Shown piece by piece: positions 1 through 6,711 of a stretch of DNA of 64,000 nucleotides. Origin of the DNA: JBMNGW01 sp050950025 (GTDB lineage: Bacteria; Spirochaetota; Spirochaetia; Sphaerochaetales; Sphaerochaetaceae); NCBI GenBank assembly GCA_050950025.1, contig JBMNGW010000016.1:1-64000 (forward strand). The letters are read 5' to 3'. The translations under genes were made by a program, and so were the position numbers. Within the stretch, counting starts at the first letter, position 1. Each line of letters opens with the position of its first letter. A model generated the notes under the pieces. That model did no database searches. It was not told where the DNA came from and worked only from the letters and a program-made list of their open reading frames with translations.

Positions 1-314
1 ACGGAGTTGGCATCGTTGGGGACGACCATGATGGAGTCGACACCCTGGTTGATTGCATCTTCAATGAGGCGGACCTGCTGAGCTTCGTCAGCGGCTGCAG
101 GAGCCTGCATGTAGGCATCAACACCGTATTCTTTGGCAGCTCTGAGCATGCCAACTTCCAATGCATCAAACCAGGCAGCGCGCAACTTGGGAATAGCTAC
201 CATGGTGTAGCCGTCTTTGGTAGCAGCTACTTCGCTCTTTCCGGCAGCAAACAACCCTTGAGTTGCTACCAAAAGAATCAATCCGAGAAGCAGAATTTTT
301 CCTACCTTCTTCAT
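1..314 (-). CDS. Sugar-type ABC transporter substrate-binding protein (N-terminal part)
   Basis: Only the first 104 codons are in the window; the rest lies beyond base 1. The reading begins MKKVGKILLLGLILLVATQG, a lysine-rich n-region and hydrophobic core ending at LFAAG, so the protein is exported. There is no lipobox cysteine, so it should be soluble in the periplasm. The start ATG at 314 follows a strong AGGAGG. The mature part (YTMVAIPKLRAAWFDALEVG, then IEDAINQGVDSIMVVPND) matches the type-I periplasmic sugar-binding fold (RbsB/LsrB/RhaS kind). It is the third gene after SIS and VOC genes on the same strand, which suggests uptake of the sugar those enzymes process. The ligand cannot be told from the fragment. 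Confidence 0.85.
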   Translation of the reverse strand, partial: MKKVGKILLLGLILLVATQGLFAAGKSEVAATKDGYTMVAIPKLRAAWFDALEVGMLRAAKEYGVDAYMQAPAAADEAQQVRLIEDAINQGVDSIMVVPNDANS

Positions 315-336
315 AAGGACCTCCTAAAAATTATCT

Positions 337-354
337 CCTGCACACCTGTGCAGG
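337..354 (-). promoter_or_regulatory. Intergenic stem-loop between VOC and binding-protein genes
   Basis: CCTGCACA-CC-TGTGCAGG is a perfect 8-bp inverted repeat in the gap between the VOC gene stop and the Shine-Dalgarno of the binding-protein gene. No T-run follows, so it is not a standard terminator. A plausible role (inference) is mRNA processing or 3'-end protection that lets the binding protein be made in excess over the upstream genes. Confidence 0.45.
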
Positions 355-366
355 TGTAAGCTTATG

Positions 367-840
367 TTATTCGGCGGGATACCTTCTAATGGGAGGAGGT
401 ATCTCTCCAGCATTACCAATCTCAAAAACGGCTCCAACCTTGTCCACCGATTCCAAATAATAGAACTCATCATCGCCAATTTTACCGCTTTGAATTACTT
501 CATACCCTTTTGCGGCAAACTCCTGAATTGCTTTTTGGCAATCCTTGTAATAAAACTTAACGTGCTGCAGTCCATAGCCGTGCTTATCAATGAACTCATT
601 ATAAATACTATACCCATCAAGCGGCTGCATCAACTCATATTGCACCGGGCCCAACCAGGTGACTGCCAAAGCATAGCGCTGCGTGTTAGGCTTGCCTCGG
701 TAGATTGAATCGCGCACCGTATCGGGTCCATATTCGTAAATATCCCATGGCCCCATGCCAAAATCTTCCCACAGGTGTTTCATTGCCTTATCTATATCTT
801 CGACAACTTGCGCAACCTGTACTAACTGTCCGTCTTTCAT
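367..840 (-). CDS. VOC (glyoxalase/dioxygenase superfamily) protein
   Basis: 157 residues, about the size of a single two-module VOC protein. It opens with VQVAQVVEDIDKAMKHLWED, the usual first strand and helix of the vicinal-oxygen-chelate fold. A second module runs from about residue 85 (YGLQHVKFYYKDCQKAIQEF) and ends with a VGAVFEIGN strand. Such proteins bind a divalent metal and catalyse isomerisation, epimerisation or lyase reactions. The closest flavour by eye is methylmalonyl-CoA epimerase/glyoxalase I-like, but substrate is not assignable. ATG 840 is preceded by AGGAG. It sits 12 nt after the SIS gene, in one operon with the sugar-binding protein, so a sugar or sugar-acid substrate is likely (inference). 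Confidence 0.8.
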   Translation of the reverse strand: MKDGQLVQVAQVVEDIDKAMKHLWEDFGMGPWDIYEYGPDTVRDSIYRGKPNTQRYALAVTWLGPVQYELMQPLDGYSIYNEFIDKHGYGLQHVKFYYKDCQKAIQEFAAKGYEVIQSGKIGDDEFYYLESVDKVGAVFEIGNAGEIPPPIRRYPAE

Positions 841-852
841 GGTTGACTCCTT

Positions 853-1422
853 TCAGGCAAAACTATGAGGAATTCCTTCCAAATTGGTATGCCTGTAATG
901 CATTTCTTTAATATCGACGTAGTAGCGCTCAATGAGCATCATGGTAACAATATCAGTAAACAGGAACATTGATTGTTCCAAAAGTGAGGCCATCGGCTGT
1001 ACTGAGGGGACTTCTTGATCGCCGCCAAAAATCTGGCCCGGGACGCGAACGGTAAAATCGGCTAACTGTCCATGTTCATTTTCGGGGTGGGCAGTTAAAA
1101 GCCCAATTGTTGCCCCTGCTTCTTTGGCACATTTGATGACGTTCAGCTCAACATTGGTCACAGCACAAATACCTAAAAGCAAATCTCCTTTCCCTATTCG
1201 GGGTGTCGTTGTGTCATAAACAACATAGGTGTCAAAGCCCATATGCTTAAGCCGCATGGCAAACCCTCTTACCGACAGCTGCATTCTCCCCATGGCATAG
1301 AGTTGGATAGTCTTAGCCTTCCCAATCTCTACGATGAGCCTTTCGATTTCACTGAGCTTGACCTTATCTAAGACTGTTTTATTTTCTTGAATGACCGTCT
1401 CAACGAGGCTTTTATAGTCCAT
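853..1422 (-). CDS. SIS-domain sugar isomerase, 6-phospho-3-hexuloisomerase-like
   Basis: 189 residues covering a single SIS (sugar isomerase) domain. The phosphosugar-binding segments are visible: an early helix, then TIQLYAMGRMQLSVRGFAMR around residues 40-60, and LLLGICAVTNVELNVIKCAK, in place of the more usual GxSG...T loop. Length and layout resemble 6-phospho-3-hexuloisomerase (HxlB/PHI) and KpsF-type aldose-ketose isomerases without CBS domains. I chose ATG 1422 because GGAGGG lies just upstream; an in-frame TTG at 1434 is less likely. It is the first gene of a three-gene operon with the VOC and ABC binding proteins. Expression is probably governed by the inverted repeat upstream. Exact substrate unknown. 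Confidence 0.8.
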   Translation of the reverse strand: MDYKSLVETVIQENKTVLDKVKLSEIERLIVEIGKAKTIQLYAMGRMQLSVRGFAMRLKHMGFDTYVVYDTTTPRIGKGDLLLGICAVTNVELNVIKCAKEAGATIGLLTAHPENEHGQLADFTVRVPGQIFGGDQEVPSVQPMASLLEQSMFLFTDIVTMMLIERYYVDIKEMHYRHTNLEGIPHSFA

Positions 1423-1532
1423 ACCACCCTCCAACTTGTTACTCTAAGATAAATGCTAAATCACAAAAGTCCAGTTGTCAAACATTATTTACAAATAAAA
1501 CCATAAAAATGGTTACAAGTAATTTTACAACA

Positions 1533-1670
1533 TGACAAGTTGGATAAAATATATTAACATTTTGTATTAACAATAGTTAGAATCTTTACGTATGAACAAA
1601 TATACCGAGTTTATAACAAGATTTATCAAATTCTTTTACATCTTCAACTAATATATTTTACAACTTGTCA
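1533..1670. promoter_or_regulatory. Inverted-repeat operator region between SIS operon and DUF3006 gene
   Basis: The 354-nt gene-free stretch 1423-1776 is AT-rich. At 1533-1555 it holds TGACAAGTTG-GA-TAAAATATATT, and at 1650-1670 the complement of the same word without the GA: 21 matching bases per arm around a 94-nt centre. Related shorter words occur at 1523-1532 (TTTTACAACA), about 1472 (AGTTGTCAA) and about 1432 (CAACTTGTTA). The layout suits two operator sites for one dimeric repressor, possibly bridged by looping, controlling the SIS operon (inference). No gene is visible within it. Confidence 0.5.
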
Positions 1671-1729
1671 ATTCGCTTCACCTCTTTATTGGTGTGCGTG
1701 TACCCCTCTATCGAGAAAACCACTTCTAT

Positions 1730-1759
1730 TTGACAGCCTCCAAACCCTATGGGTATAGT
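1730..1759 (+). promoter_or_regulatory. Promoter of DUF3006 gene
   Basis: TTGACA at 1730-1735 and TATAGT at 1754-1759 with an 18-bp spacer: near-consensus housekeeping promoter. A short leader with AGGAGG precedes ATG 1777. Confidence 0.7.
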
Positions 1760-1776
1760 TAAAAACAGGAGGACGC

Positions 1777-1932
1777 ATGGACAAGCTCTACACCATTATT
1801 AGATTCGAAGAGGATTATGCAGTGACCACCACAGAAGGGAGAACAGTTAATATCCCTTTTGAAGAGATTCCCGAAGATTCTCAACCTGGCGATAAGCTCG
1901 CCTATGTCGATGGCTCGTATGTGAAAGCCTGA
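1777..1932 (+). CDS. Small DUF3006-type protein
   Basis: 51 residues beginning MDKLYTIIRFEEDYAVTTTE and continuing with a VNIPFEEIPEDSQPGDKLAY pattern. This matches the DUF3006 family, small beta-barrel proteins of unknown function (often in Firmicutes) with the hallmark '(I/V)RFEGD-AV' start and 'P-GD-L' turn. AGGAGG lies 6 nt before ATG 1777 and a near-consensus promoter is just upstream, so it is a real, independently transcribed gene. Its TGA is directly followed by the stop codon of the convergent PIG-L-like gene with no spacer. Confidence 0.75.
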   Translation: MDKLYTIIRFEEDYAVTTTEGRTVNIPFEEIPEDSQPGDKLAYVDGSYVKA

Positions 1933-2631
1933 TTAGGGCAACAAGCGCTTTGTCAGGGCCCTTTGCCCAGAAGCAAAACAAAAGGCCTCGGCAAAGCGTA
2001 CATTAGACTGTAGGCCTCGGTAAGAGGCCAACAGTTCTACTTCCCTTACCATTTGGAGCCCTTTTTCCTCCATCACCTCCACTTGCGAGGCATGAAGAGT
2101 AAGGGCTTCAATTTTCTGATTTAGCGTGTCGCTGATATCGACATACTCGCTTAGGTACTCCAGTTTCTCAGAGGGACTTTCCATGTAATAGATGACCGGC
2201 ATTTGCTTTAATACTTCAGCGTCGGTATGCACATGGAGGTGGGAAGCAGCAAGGAGGCTTTGGCGCAGGAGCATATTGGTAGCCTGTTTTACCGGATTCA
2301 AACTCTGGGGACTATGGGTAAACACAAGCTGGGGACGCAGATGCCTAAGGGTATTCACTAATTTGAGCACTACCTTTTGATCCTGTTGCCCATACAAGTG
2401 CTCATCCACATCAAGAGCGCTATAAGAGGCTCCAACCAAGGAGGCCGATGAGGTGGCTTCCACCATTCTAACCATGCGCAATTGATCGGCAGAAAGACTT
2501 TTATGGGAGGCATTGCCGTTAGTCATTGAGCAGATGACAACCGTATCCCCGCGTTGGACACAGGCGCTTAAGGTACCCAAACAAGCTTGTTCAGCCTCTG
2601 TGGGATACGCTTGCAGTACTAATATAGTCAT
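1933..2631 (-). CDS. PIG-L-like protein with degenerate metal site
   Basis: 232 residues with the general layout of the PIG-L/LmbE deacetylase family: an N-terminal strand, a GTLSACVQRGDTVVICSMTN segment matching 'GGTLA-L-ARGH-V-VV-LT-G', a long R/E-rich helix (QLRMVRMVEATSSASLVGAS) and a VVLKLVNTLRHLRPQLVFTH strand. The family's zinc motif AHPDDE is replaced by AYPTEAE (residues 8-14), and the usual H-x-DH after TH is missing (THSPQSLNP). Active members hydrolyse N-acetyl groups from GlcNAc derivatives; without these ligands this one is probably not a zinc deacetylase. It has an AAGGA before ATG 2631 and follows the beta-CASP gene by 9 nt, so the two are likely co-transcribed. Confidence 0.6.
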   Translation of the reverse strand: MTILVLQAYPTEAEQACLGTLSACVQRGDTVVICSMTNGNASHKSLSADQLRMVRMVEATSSASLVGASYSALDVDEHLYGQQDQKVVLKLVNTLRHLRPQLVFTHSPQSLNPVKQATNMLLRQSLLAASHLHVHTDAEVLKQMPVIYYMESPSEKLEYLSEYVDISDTLNQKIEALTLHASQVEVMEEKGLQMVREVELLASYRGLQSNVRFAEAFCFASGQRALTKRLLP

Positions 2632-2640
2632 ATCATTTCC

Positions 2641-4317
2641 TTAGGAGGTAGGAGAATTCCACCTGTTTTTCAATTTCTCTATCTCGGAAGCAAAGCGGGC
2701 CATAGCATCACTAAGACGCTGGGCATCCCGCACCGACGGGTCGGCAAACGCCTCTTTGGCATGTTGATGCATCCGTTCTGATACTTCTTGCAAAGAGAGG
2801 AAGCTGGCATCCAGCTGCTTAACAGCACTTTTCAGTTCGGCAAGACCGCTAATCCAGCGCTTCTCTTTCTCAGCGACCGGTAAAACATCGGCTAAGAGAT
2901 CAAAACTCTCTCCATACTCGGGAGCCCAAGCATTCAAATTAAGAGTCGATCCGAGCAATCCGGCAAAGTACTGAGTAATTCGTTGACCTCCGTGGACAAC
3001 AAATACATGACGGGGAGCTTTTTTAAAACAACTGATCCATTGCAACAAGCCCTGTTGGTCGGCATGGCCACTTAAACCAATGAGTGACTGAATGGAGGCT
3101 TTCACATCGATGTGCTCACCAAAAATAGTAACGCGATCAGCACCGTCAAGAATAGAACGCCCCAATGTCCCCCCTGCCTGGTAGCCGCAAAAGAGAATAG
3201 TACTCTCCTTGCGCCATAAATTATGTTTCAAATGGTGCTTAATTCTTCCCGCTTCGCACATACCACTGGCGCTAATAATCACCGCGCTCTCTTTGCGCAT
3301 ATTAAGAGCTTTGGACTCTTCGGCGGTCACTGTTGTTGTTAAGGAGCTGAATAAGAGCGGGTTAATCCCCTGCTCAACCAAAGCCATCGCTTCTTGATCA
3401 AAATACCCTTGAATGTTTTTGGAAAAGACATTGGTAGCTTCTATGGCCAAAGGTGAGTCAAGAAAGACCGGAAGATGGGGAATATCGGGGAGCATGTTTT
3501 TGGTGATAATATTTCGCAATAGATAGAGCAACTCTTGTGTTCGGCCCACGGCAAAAGAGGGAATAACAACATTGCCCCCTTTGGCAAACGTTTGGCGAAT
3601 GATAGAAGCAAGCTCTTCACTGTGGCTTTGAGTCGCCTCCTCTTGGCTTGTAAAAGGGCGATTGGGATGCAACCGATCGCCGTAGGTCGACTCCATCACA
3701 ACAAAATCGGCTTCACTAAGACACACCGGGTCGTTTATCAGCGGCTGGTCAAAATTCCCAATATCACCGCTAAAGACAATGTGCCGTTTCTCTGTTTCTT
3801 CGGTAAGCCACATTTGAATGGATGCCGAGCCAAGTAGATGTCCCGCATCATCAAATTGTGCTTCTATGCCCGAATCGATGGTAAAGCGCTCTTCGTACTG
3901 ATAACTGACAAAATAGTCCATCGTTTTGCGGGCATCTTCAACAGTGTATAAAGGTTCAACTTCTTGCAGTCCTGCCCGAATATTTTTGCGGCTTTCCCAC
4001 TGAGCTTCCATCTCCTGAATATGTCCGCTGTCGGCAAGCATAATTGCACACAAATCTTCGGTGGCTTTAGTACAATAAATAGTACCGCCAAAGCCCCCTT
4101 TCACCAAAAGCGGCAAACGACCCGAGTGGTCAATATGGGCATGGGTCAGTACCACATAATCAATCTCACTGGCTTTGAAAGGAAGCTGCTGGCCGTGGAG
4201 TTTCTCATCGCTGCCTTGGGCCAATCCGCAGTCAATCAAAATTCGTTTTCCAGCACACTGAACAAGCGTGCAACTACCCGTAACGGCTCGGGCTGCGCCA
4301 TAGAATGTCAGATTCAT
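2641..4317 (-). CDS. MBL-fold ribonuclease-like protein with beta-CASP/RMMBL domains
   Basis: 558 residues. Residues 1-220 form the metallo-beta-lactamase domain with the HxHxDH zinc motif (THAHIDH, H59-H61-D63-H64). A beta-CASP domain follows with VMESTYGDRLH and VVIPSFAVGRTQELLYLL, then the C-terminal RMM motif SGHADQQGLLQW and VFVVHGG. This is the YsH1/CPSF73-like family of cytoplasmic RNA (or DNA) nucleases. The last ~110 residues are a charged helical tail with no recognised domain. I start at ATG 4317 because MNLTFYGAARAVTGSC aligns with the family start; the GTG at 4353 would add 12 unaligned residues. It lies upstream of the PIG-L-like gene in the same unit and is divergent from the LUD gene. 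Confidence 0.88.
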   Translation of the reverse strand: MNLTFYGAARAVTGSCTLVQCAGKRILIDCGLAQGSDEKLHGQQLPFKASEIDYVVLTHAHIDHSGRLPLLVKGGFGGTIYCTKATEDLCAIMLADSGHIQEMEAQWESRKNIRAGLQEVEPLYTVEDARKTMDYFVSYQYEERFTIDSGIEAQFDDAGHLLGSASIQMWLTEETEKRHIVFSGDIGNFDQPLINDPVCLSEADFVVMESTYGDRLHPNRPFTSQEEATQSHSEELASIIRQTFAKGGNVVIPSFAVGRTQELLYLLRNIITKNMLPDIPHLPVFLDSPLAIEATNVFSKNIQGYFDQEAMALVEQGINPLLFSSLTTTVTAEESKALNMRKESAVIISASGMCEAGRIKHHLKHNLWRKESTILFCGYQAGGTLGRSILDGADRVTIFGEHIDVKASIQSLIGLSGHADQQGLLQWISCFKKAPRHVFVVHGGQRITQYFAGLLGSTLNLNAWAPEYGESFDLLADVLPVAEKEKRWISGLAELKSAVKQLDASFLSLQEVSERMHQHAKEAFADPSVRDAQRLSDAMARFASEIEKLKNRWNSPTS

Positions 4318-4441
4318 GCTAAAAGCATACCGCTGCCCACTAAGAATGTCCACGACGAAAAAGAGTGTTCTTAGGACAAAAAGAGAAACCCTCTTGATTT
4401 ACTCCTCTTTTGCGGTACCATGTGGCCTAGGAGGTGCACAC

Positions 4442-5122
4442 ATGGATGTTCACAGAAGTAAAATAAGGGAATTTGCCATTGAACGAACGATGGAGAATTT
4501 GCGTAAAAACAATATGGAGGCAACCTTTTTAGCTGATGCTTCCCTCATAGTCCCGACAGTTCGTTCCATGCTGACCGATAACTGCTCTATTACTTTAGGC
4601 GGCTCTTCCACAGTCATTGATACCGGCTTGTTGGCTTTGGCTCGGGAGCCTCAGTACAAACTGATTGATCGCTATGCCCCCGGTCTTACCCATGATCAGA
4701 TGGTTGAACTTTTTACTCAGGGTTTTAGTGCCGATGTAATGTTTACCAGTGCCAATGCCATTACCGAACACGGAGAGTTATACTGTGTTGATGGAACAAG
4801 CAACCGCACTGCCCAAATGCTCTTTGGCCCTAAAAAAGTAATCGTCATTGCCGGCTGGCAAAAAATCGTTGCCAATTTGCAGGATGCGGTTAACCGTGTG
4901 AAACGGGTTGCCGCCCCAGCCAATGCTACCCGCTTAAAAAGAGACACAACGTGTGTCAAACGAGGGTATTGTATCGTCCCCTATTGCCATGACAAGCATC
5001 TGATGAGCATCGCACCCGGAGCTTGCACAAAAGGTATTTGCAGCAACATGGTTACCTTTGGCCGCCAGGCAGTCAAAGGACGCATGCATGTGTTAATTGT
5101 TGGCGAAGAACTCGGCTATTAA
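4442..5122 (+). CDS. LUD-domain protein (DUF162, LutC/YkgG-like)
   Basis: 226 residues of a single LUD domain: an N-terminal helix (RTMENLRKNNMEATF), SITLGGSSTVIDTGLL near residues 50-70, then FTSANAITEHGELYCVDGTS with the expected N-x-I-T-E. It ends with MHVLIVGEELGY, the family's C-terminal signature. LUD proteins act in lactate utilisation or are found alone in anaerobes with unclear roles. The segment before the end, usually 'PC-x5-C-x-DC-x6-C', is variant here with five cysteines (CVKRGYCIVPYC, then C-x4-C), which could ligate a metal or cluster. ATG 4442 has a strong AGGAGGT upstream. Its TAA overlaps the convergent EIIA stop in the tetranucleotide TTAA. Confidence 0.82.
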   Translation: MDVHRSKIREFAIERTMENLRKNNMEATFLADASLIVPTVRSMLTDNCSITLGGSSTVIDTGLLALAREPQYKLIDRYAPGLTHDQMVELFTQGFSADVMFTSANAITEHGELYCVDGTSNRTAQMLFGPKKVIVIAGWQKIVANLQDAVNRVKRVAAPANATRLKRDTTCVKRGYCIVPYCHDKHLMSIAPGACTKGICSNMVTFGRQAVKGRMHVLIVGEELGY

Positions 5123-5565
5123 TCAAAAAAGAGGTTCATCACTTCATCGGCATTTTTCGCCGCAATCAGTAGGCGCCTGAGCGACGCCGAGCTGGTTGCC
5201 CGGGCAATGGAAGCCAGCAGCTCTACATAGGCGCTGGCTTCCTTTTCGGGAGCTAACACCAAGAAAAAAAGCTGTGAACCTTTGCCGTCTTGTGCATCGA
5301 AGTCGATAGGCTTTTTGGTAATACCAAGAACCAAAGAGATTGAGCTAATCGCCTTTGTTTTGGCATGAGGAATGGCAATACCATCAACTAAGCCGGTACT
5401 GCCTAATGTCTCTCGGGCAATTATGGCAGAAAGCAATTCTTCACGGTTGCTCGCCTTTTTTGCCTGCACCAGAACATCTACCAGCTCTTCCAACACGGCA
5501 ATCTTTGTTTCGCCGTTTAATGGAACTTTGATGAGATCCCTTTCCAATACATCATGTAGTCTCAT
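5119..5565 (-). CDS. PTS EIIA-2 (fructose/nitrogen-type) regulatory protein
   Basis: 148 residues, a full EIIA(Fru/Ntr) domain. The phosphate-accepting histidine lies in GLVDGIAIPHAKT (H67). The core strands SLVLGITKKPIDFDAQDG and QLFFLVLAPE are typical. No EIIB, EIIC or HPr domain is attached and no permease is nearby, so it fits a PtsN-like regulatory role better than sugar transport. Start ATG 5565 has AGGAGG at a good distance; the longer reading to 5634 lacks one. It overlaps the end of the universal stress gene by 14 nt and is the last gene of the V-ATPase operon, hinting that the phosphorylation state of the PTS is coupled to the ATPase or ion balance (inference; known PtsN targets include K+ systems). 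Confidence 0.85.
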   Translation of the reverse strand: MRLHDVLERDLIKVPLNGETKIAVLEELVDVLVQAKKASNREELLSAIIARETLGSTGLVDGIAIPHAKTKAISSISLVLGITKKPIDFDAQDGKGSQLFFLVLAPEKEASAYVELLASIARATSSASLRRLLIAAKNADEVMNLFFD

Positions 5566-6073
5566 CGATGCCTCCTGCCAATACATTGGGTAGGGATTCA
5601 AAAAGATCCCATATTTGATCTTGATCACGAACAACCAAAACAGGACACGGTGCTGTTCTCATCATCCGATCCGATTCACTGACCATCTCATCGCGTCGGC
5701 TGTGGATGTGGCTGATGCCTCCCAATACCAATAAGTCAATCTCATTTTCCTTCACATAACGTTTGACTTCGGTATGAACCGATCCACTTGTTTTCACAGC
5801 TGTAAAGGGAACTCCTTTTTGAGCTGCCATCTTTTCGACATGGTTCAAGTACCGATCGGCATCGGCTTCAATGTCCCGCCTGTATTCCCGCTCTTCCATT
5901 TCCAAGAATATGCGCGCTTTCACCAGTTCACCTAAGGCTTTGGTGTTAATCACATACATGGCTGTCAGATGAGCCTCCAGACGCAAAGCCAAAGCGATTG
6001 CCGCCATTGCTGCCACGACCGAATCTTCCGATCCGTCAAGATAGACCAACATCTGCTTAAAAGGTTCATTCAT
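5552..6073 (-). CDS. Universal stress protein (UspA family)
   Basis: 173 residues. The Usp fold is clear: MLVYLDGSEDSVVAAMAAIA at the start, then a long amphipathic helix, and IDLLVLGGISHIHSRRDEMV followed by TAPCPVLVV at the end. The ATP-binding type carries G-x2-G-x9-G(S/T); here the corresponding loop reads GGISHIHSRRDEMVSES and departs from it, so nucleotide binding is uncertain. ATG overlaps the stop of the V-ATPase D gene (ATGA). As part of the V-ATPase operon it may serve as a stress-responsive partner of the enzyme (inference). Confidence 0.85.
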   Translation of the reverse strand: MNEPFKQMLVYLDGSEDSVVAAMAAIALALRLEAHLTAMYVINTKALGELVKARIFLEMEEREYRRDIEADADRYLNHVEKMAAQKGVPFTAVKTSGSVHTEVKRYVKENEIDLLVLGGISHIHSRRDEMVSESDRMMRTAPCPVLVVRDQDQIWDLFESLPNVLAGGIDETT

Positions 6074-6705
6074 TTGTCCACCCCTGCGCTTTGCCGCTCC
6101 ATCCTCTGCTTCACCTGCTTCAATAGCATGAATCCCTCCCTCTCGGCCTCTTCAATCCTTCCTTCAGTATAGGCCAGATTCTCCTTTAAATCGGGAATGA
6201 CAATCTTTTCCAAGGCATTCACTTTCCGAATGCTTTTTTTCACCTCTTTGGCCAAGCGCATAATAGAAACTTTCAACTCTGCCATCCGCCCCATCAGCTG
6301 CAGTGCCTCTTTGTAAGCATCCAACGTCGTTTCAACTGAAAGGGTTGTCCCCTCGGGGCTGAAATAGGGGCCTTTGGCCACAAAGGAAGTCTCTACTTGA
6401 GGCAGGTGTACTCCCATGACTTTACGCTCTTGTAAGCTGATGGAAGAATTAATAGTTACCGAACCAAATAAGTTGGCGACCCGTAACCTTCCCATCTCCA
6501 TCACAGTATTTTGCATCGATGAACGCGCTTTGGCCAAAGCAGCATCAACCCGGCTTTGATACTCAACAGCCTGATCGACAAGCGTCAACAGTTCCACCAC
6601 TAAGATGGAGCGCTTTTGATCAAGCAACTCCTGTCCCAGTTGGGCAAATTTGAGCTCGTCAGTAAGCTTTAACAATGCACTGCGCGTCGGTGCAACTTTG
6701 CTCAC
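6070..6705 (-). CDS. atpD: V-type ATP synthase subunit D
   Basis: 211 residues; the central-stalk coiled coil that rotates inside the A3B3 hexamer. Begins MSKVAPTRSALLKLTDELKF, the family start (V-x-PT-x2-L-x2-L), and is almost all helical, with VSIMRLAKEVKKSIRKVNAL and EGFMLLKQVKQRMERQ near the end as expected for the returning helix. It starts 6 nt after subunit B ends and overlaps the Usp start by 4 nt, so it is translationally coupled. Length matches the family (about 200-215). Confidence 0.95.
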   Translation of the reverse strand: MSKVAPTRSALLKLTDELKFAQLGQELLDQKRSILVVELLTLVDQAVEYQSRVDAALAKARSSMQNTVMEMGRLRVANLFGSVTINSSISLQERKVMGVHLPQVETSFVAKGPYFSPEGTTLSVETTLDAYKEALQLMGRMAELKVSIMRLAKEVKKSIRKVNALEKIVIPDLKENLAYTEGRIEEAEREGFMLLKQVKQRMERQSAGVDK

Positions 6706-6711
6706 AGGCCT

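Noticed and set aside
364..708. Plus-strand open frame opposite the VOC gene
   Set aside because: A mirror of the well-supported VOC frame; no ribosome site and no family resemblance.
4318..4353. GTG 4353 as start of the beta-CASP protein
   Set aside because: Adds 12 residues that do not fit the family start and has no ribosome site; ATG 4317 aligns with family N-termini.
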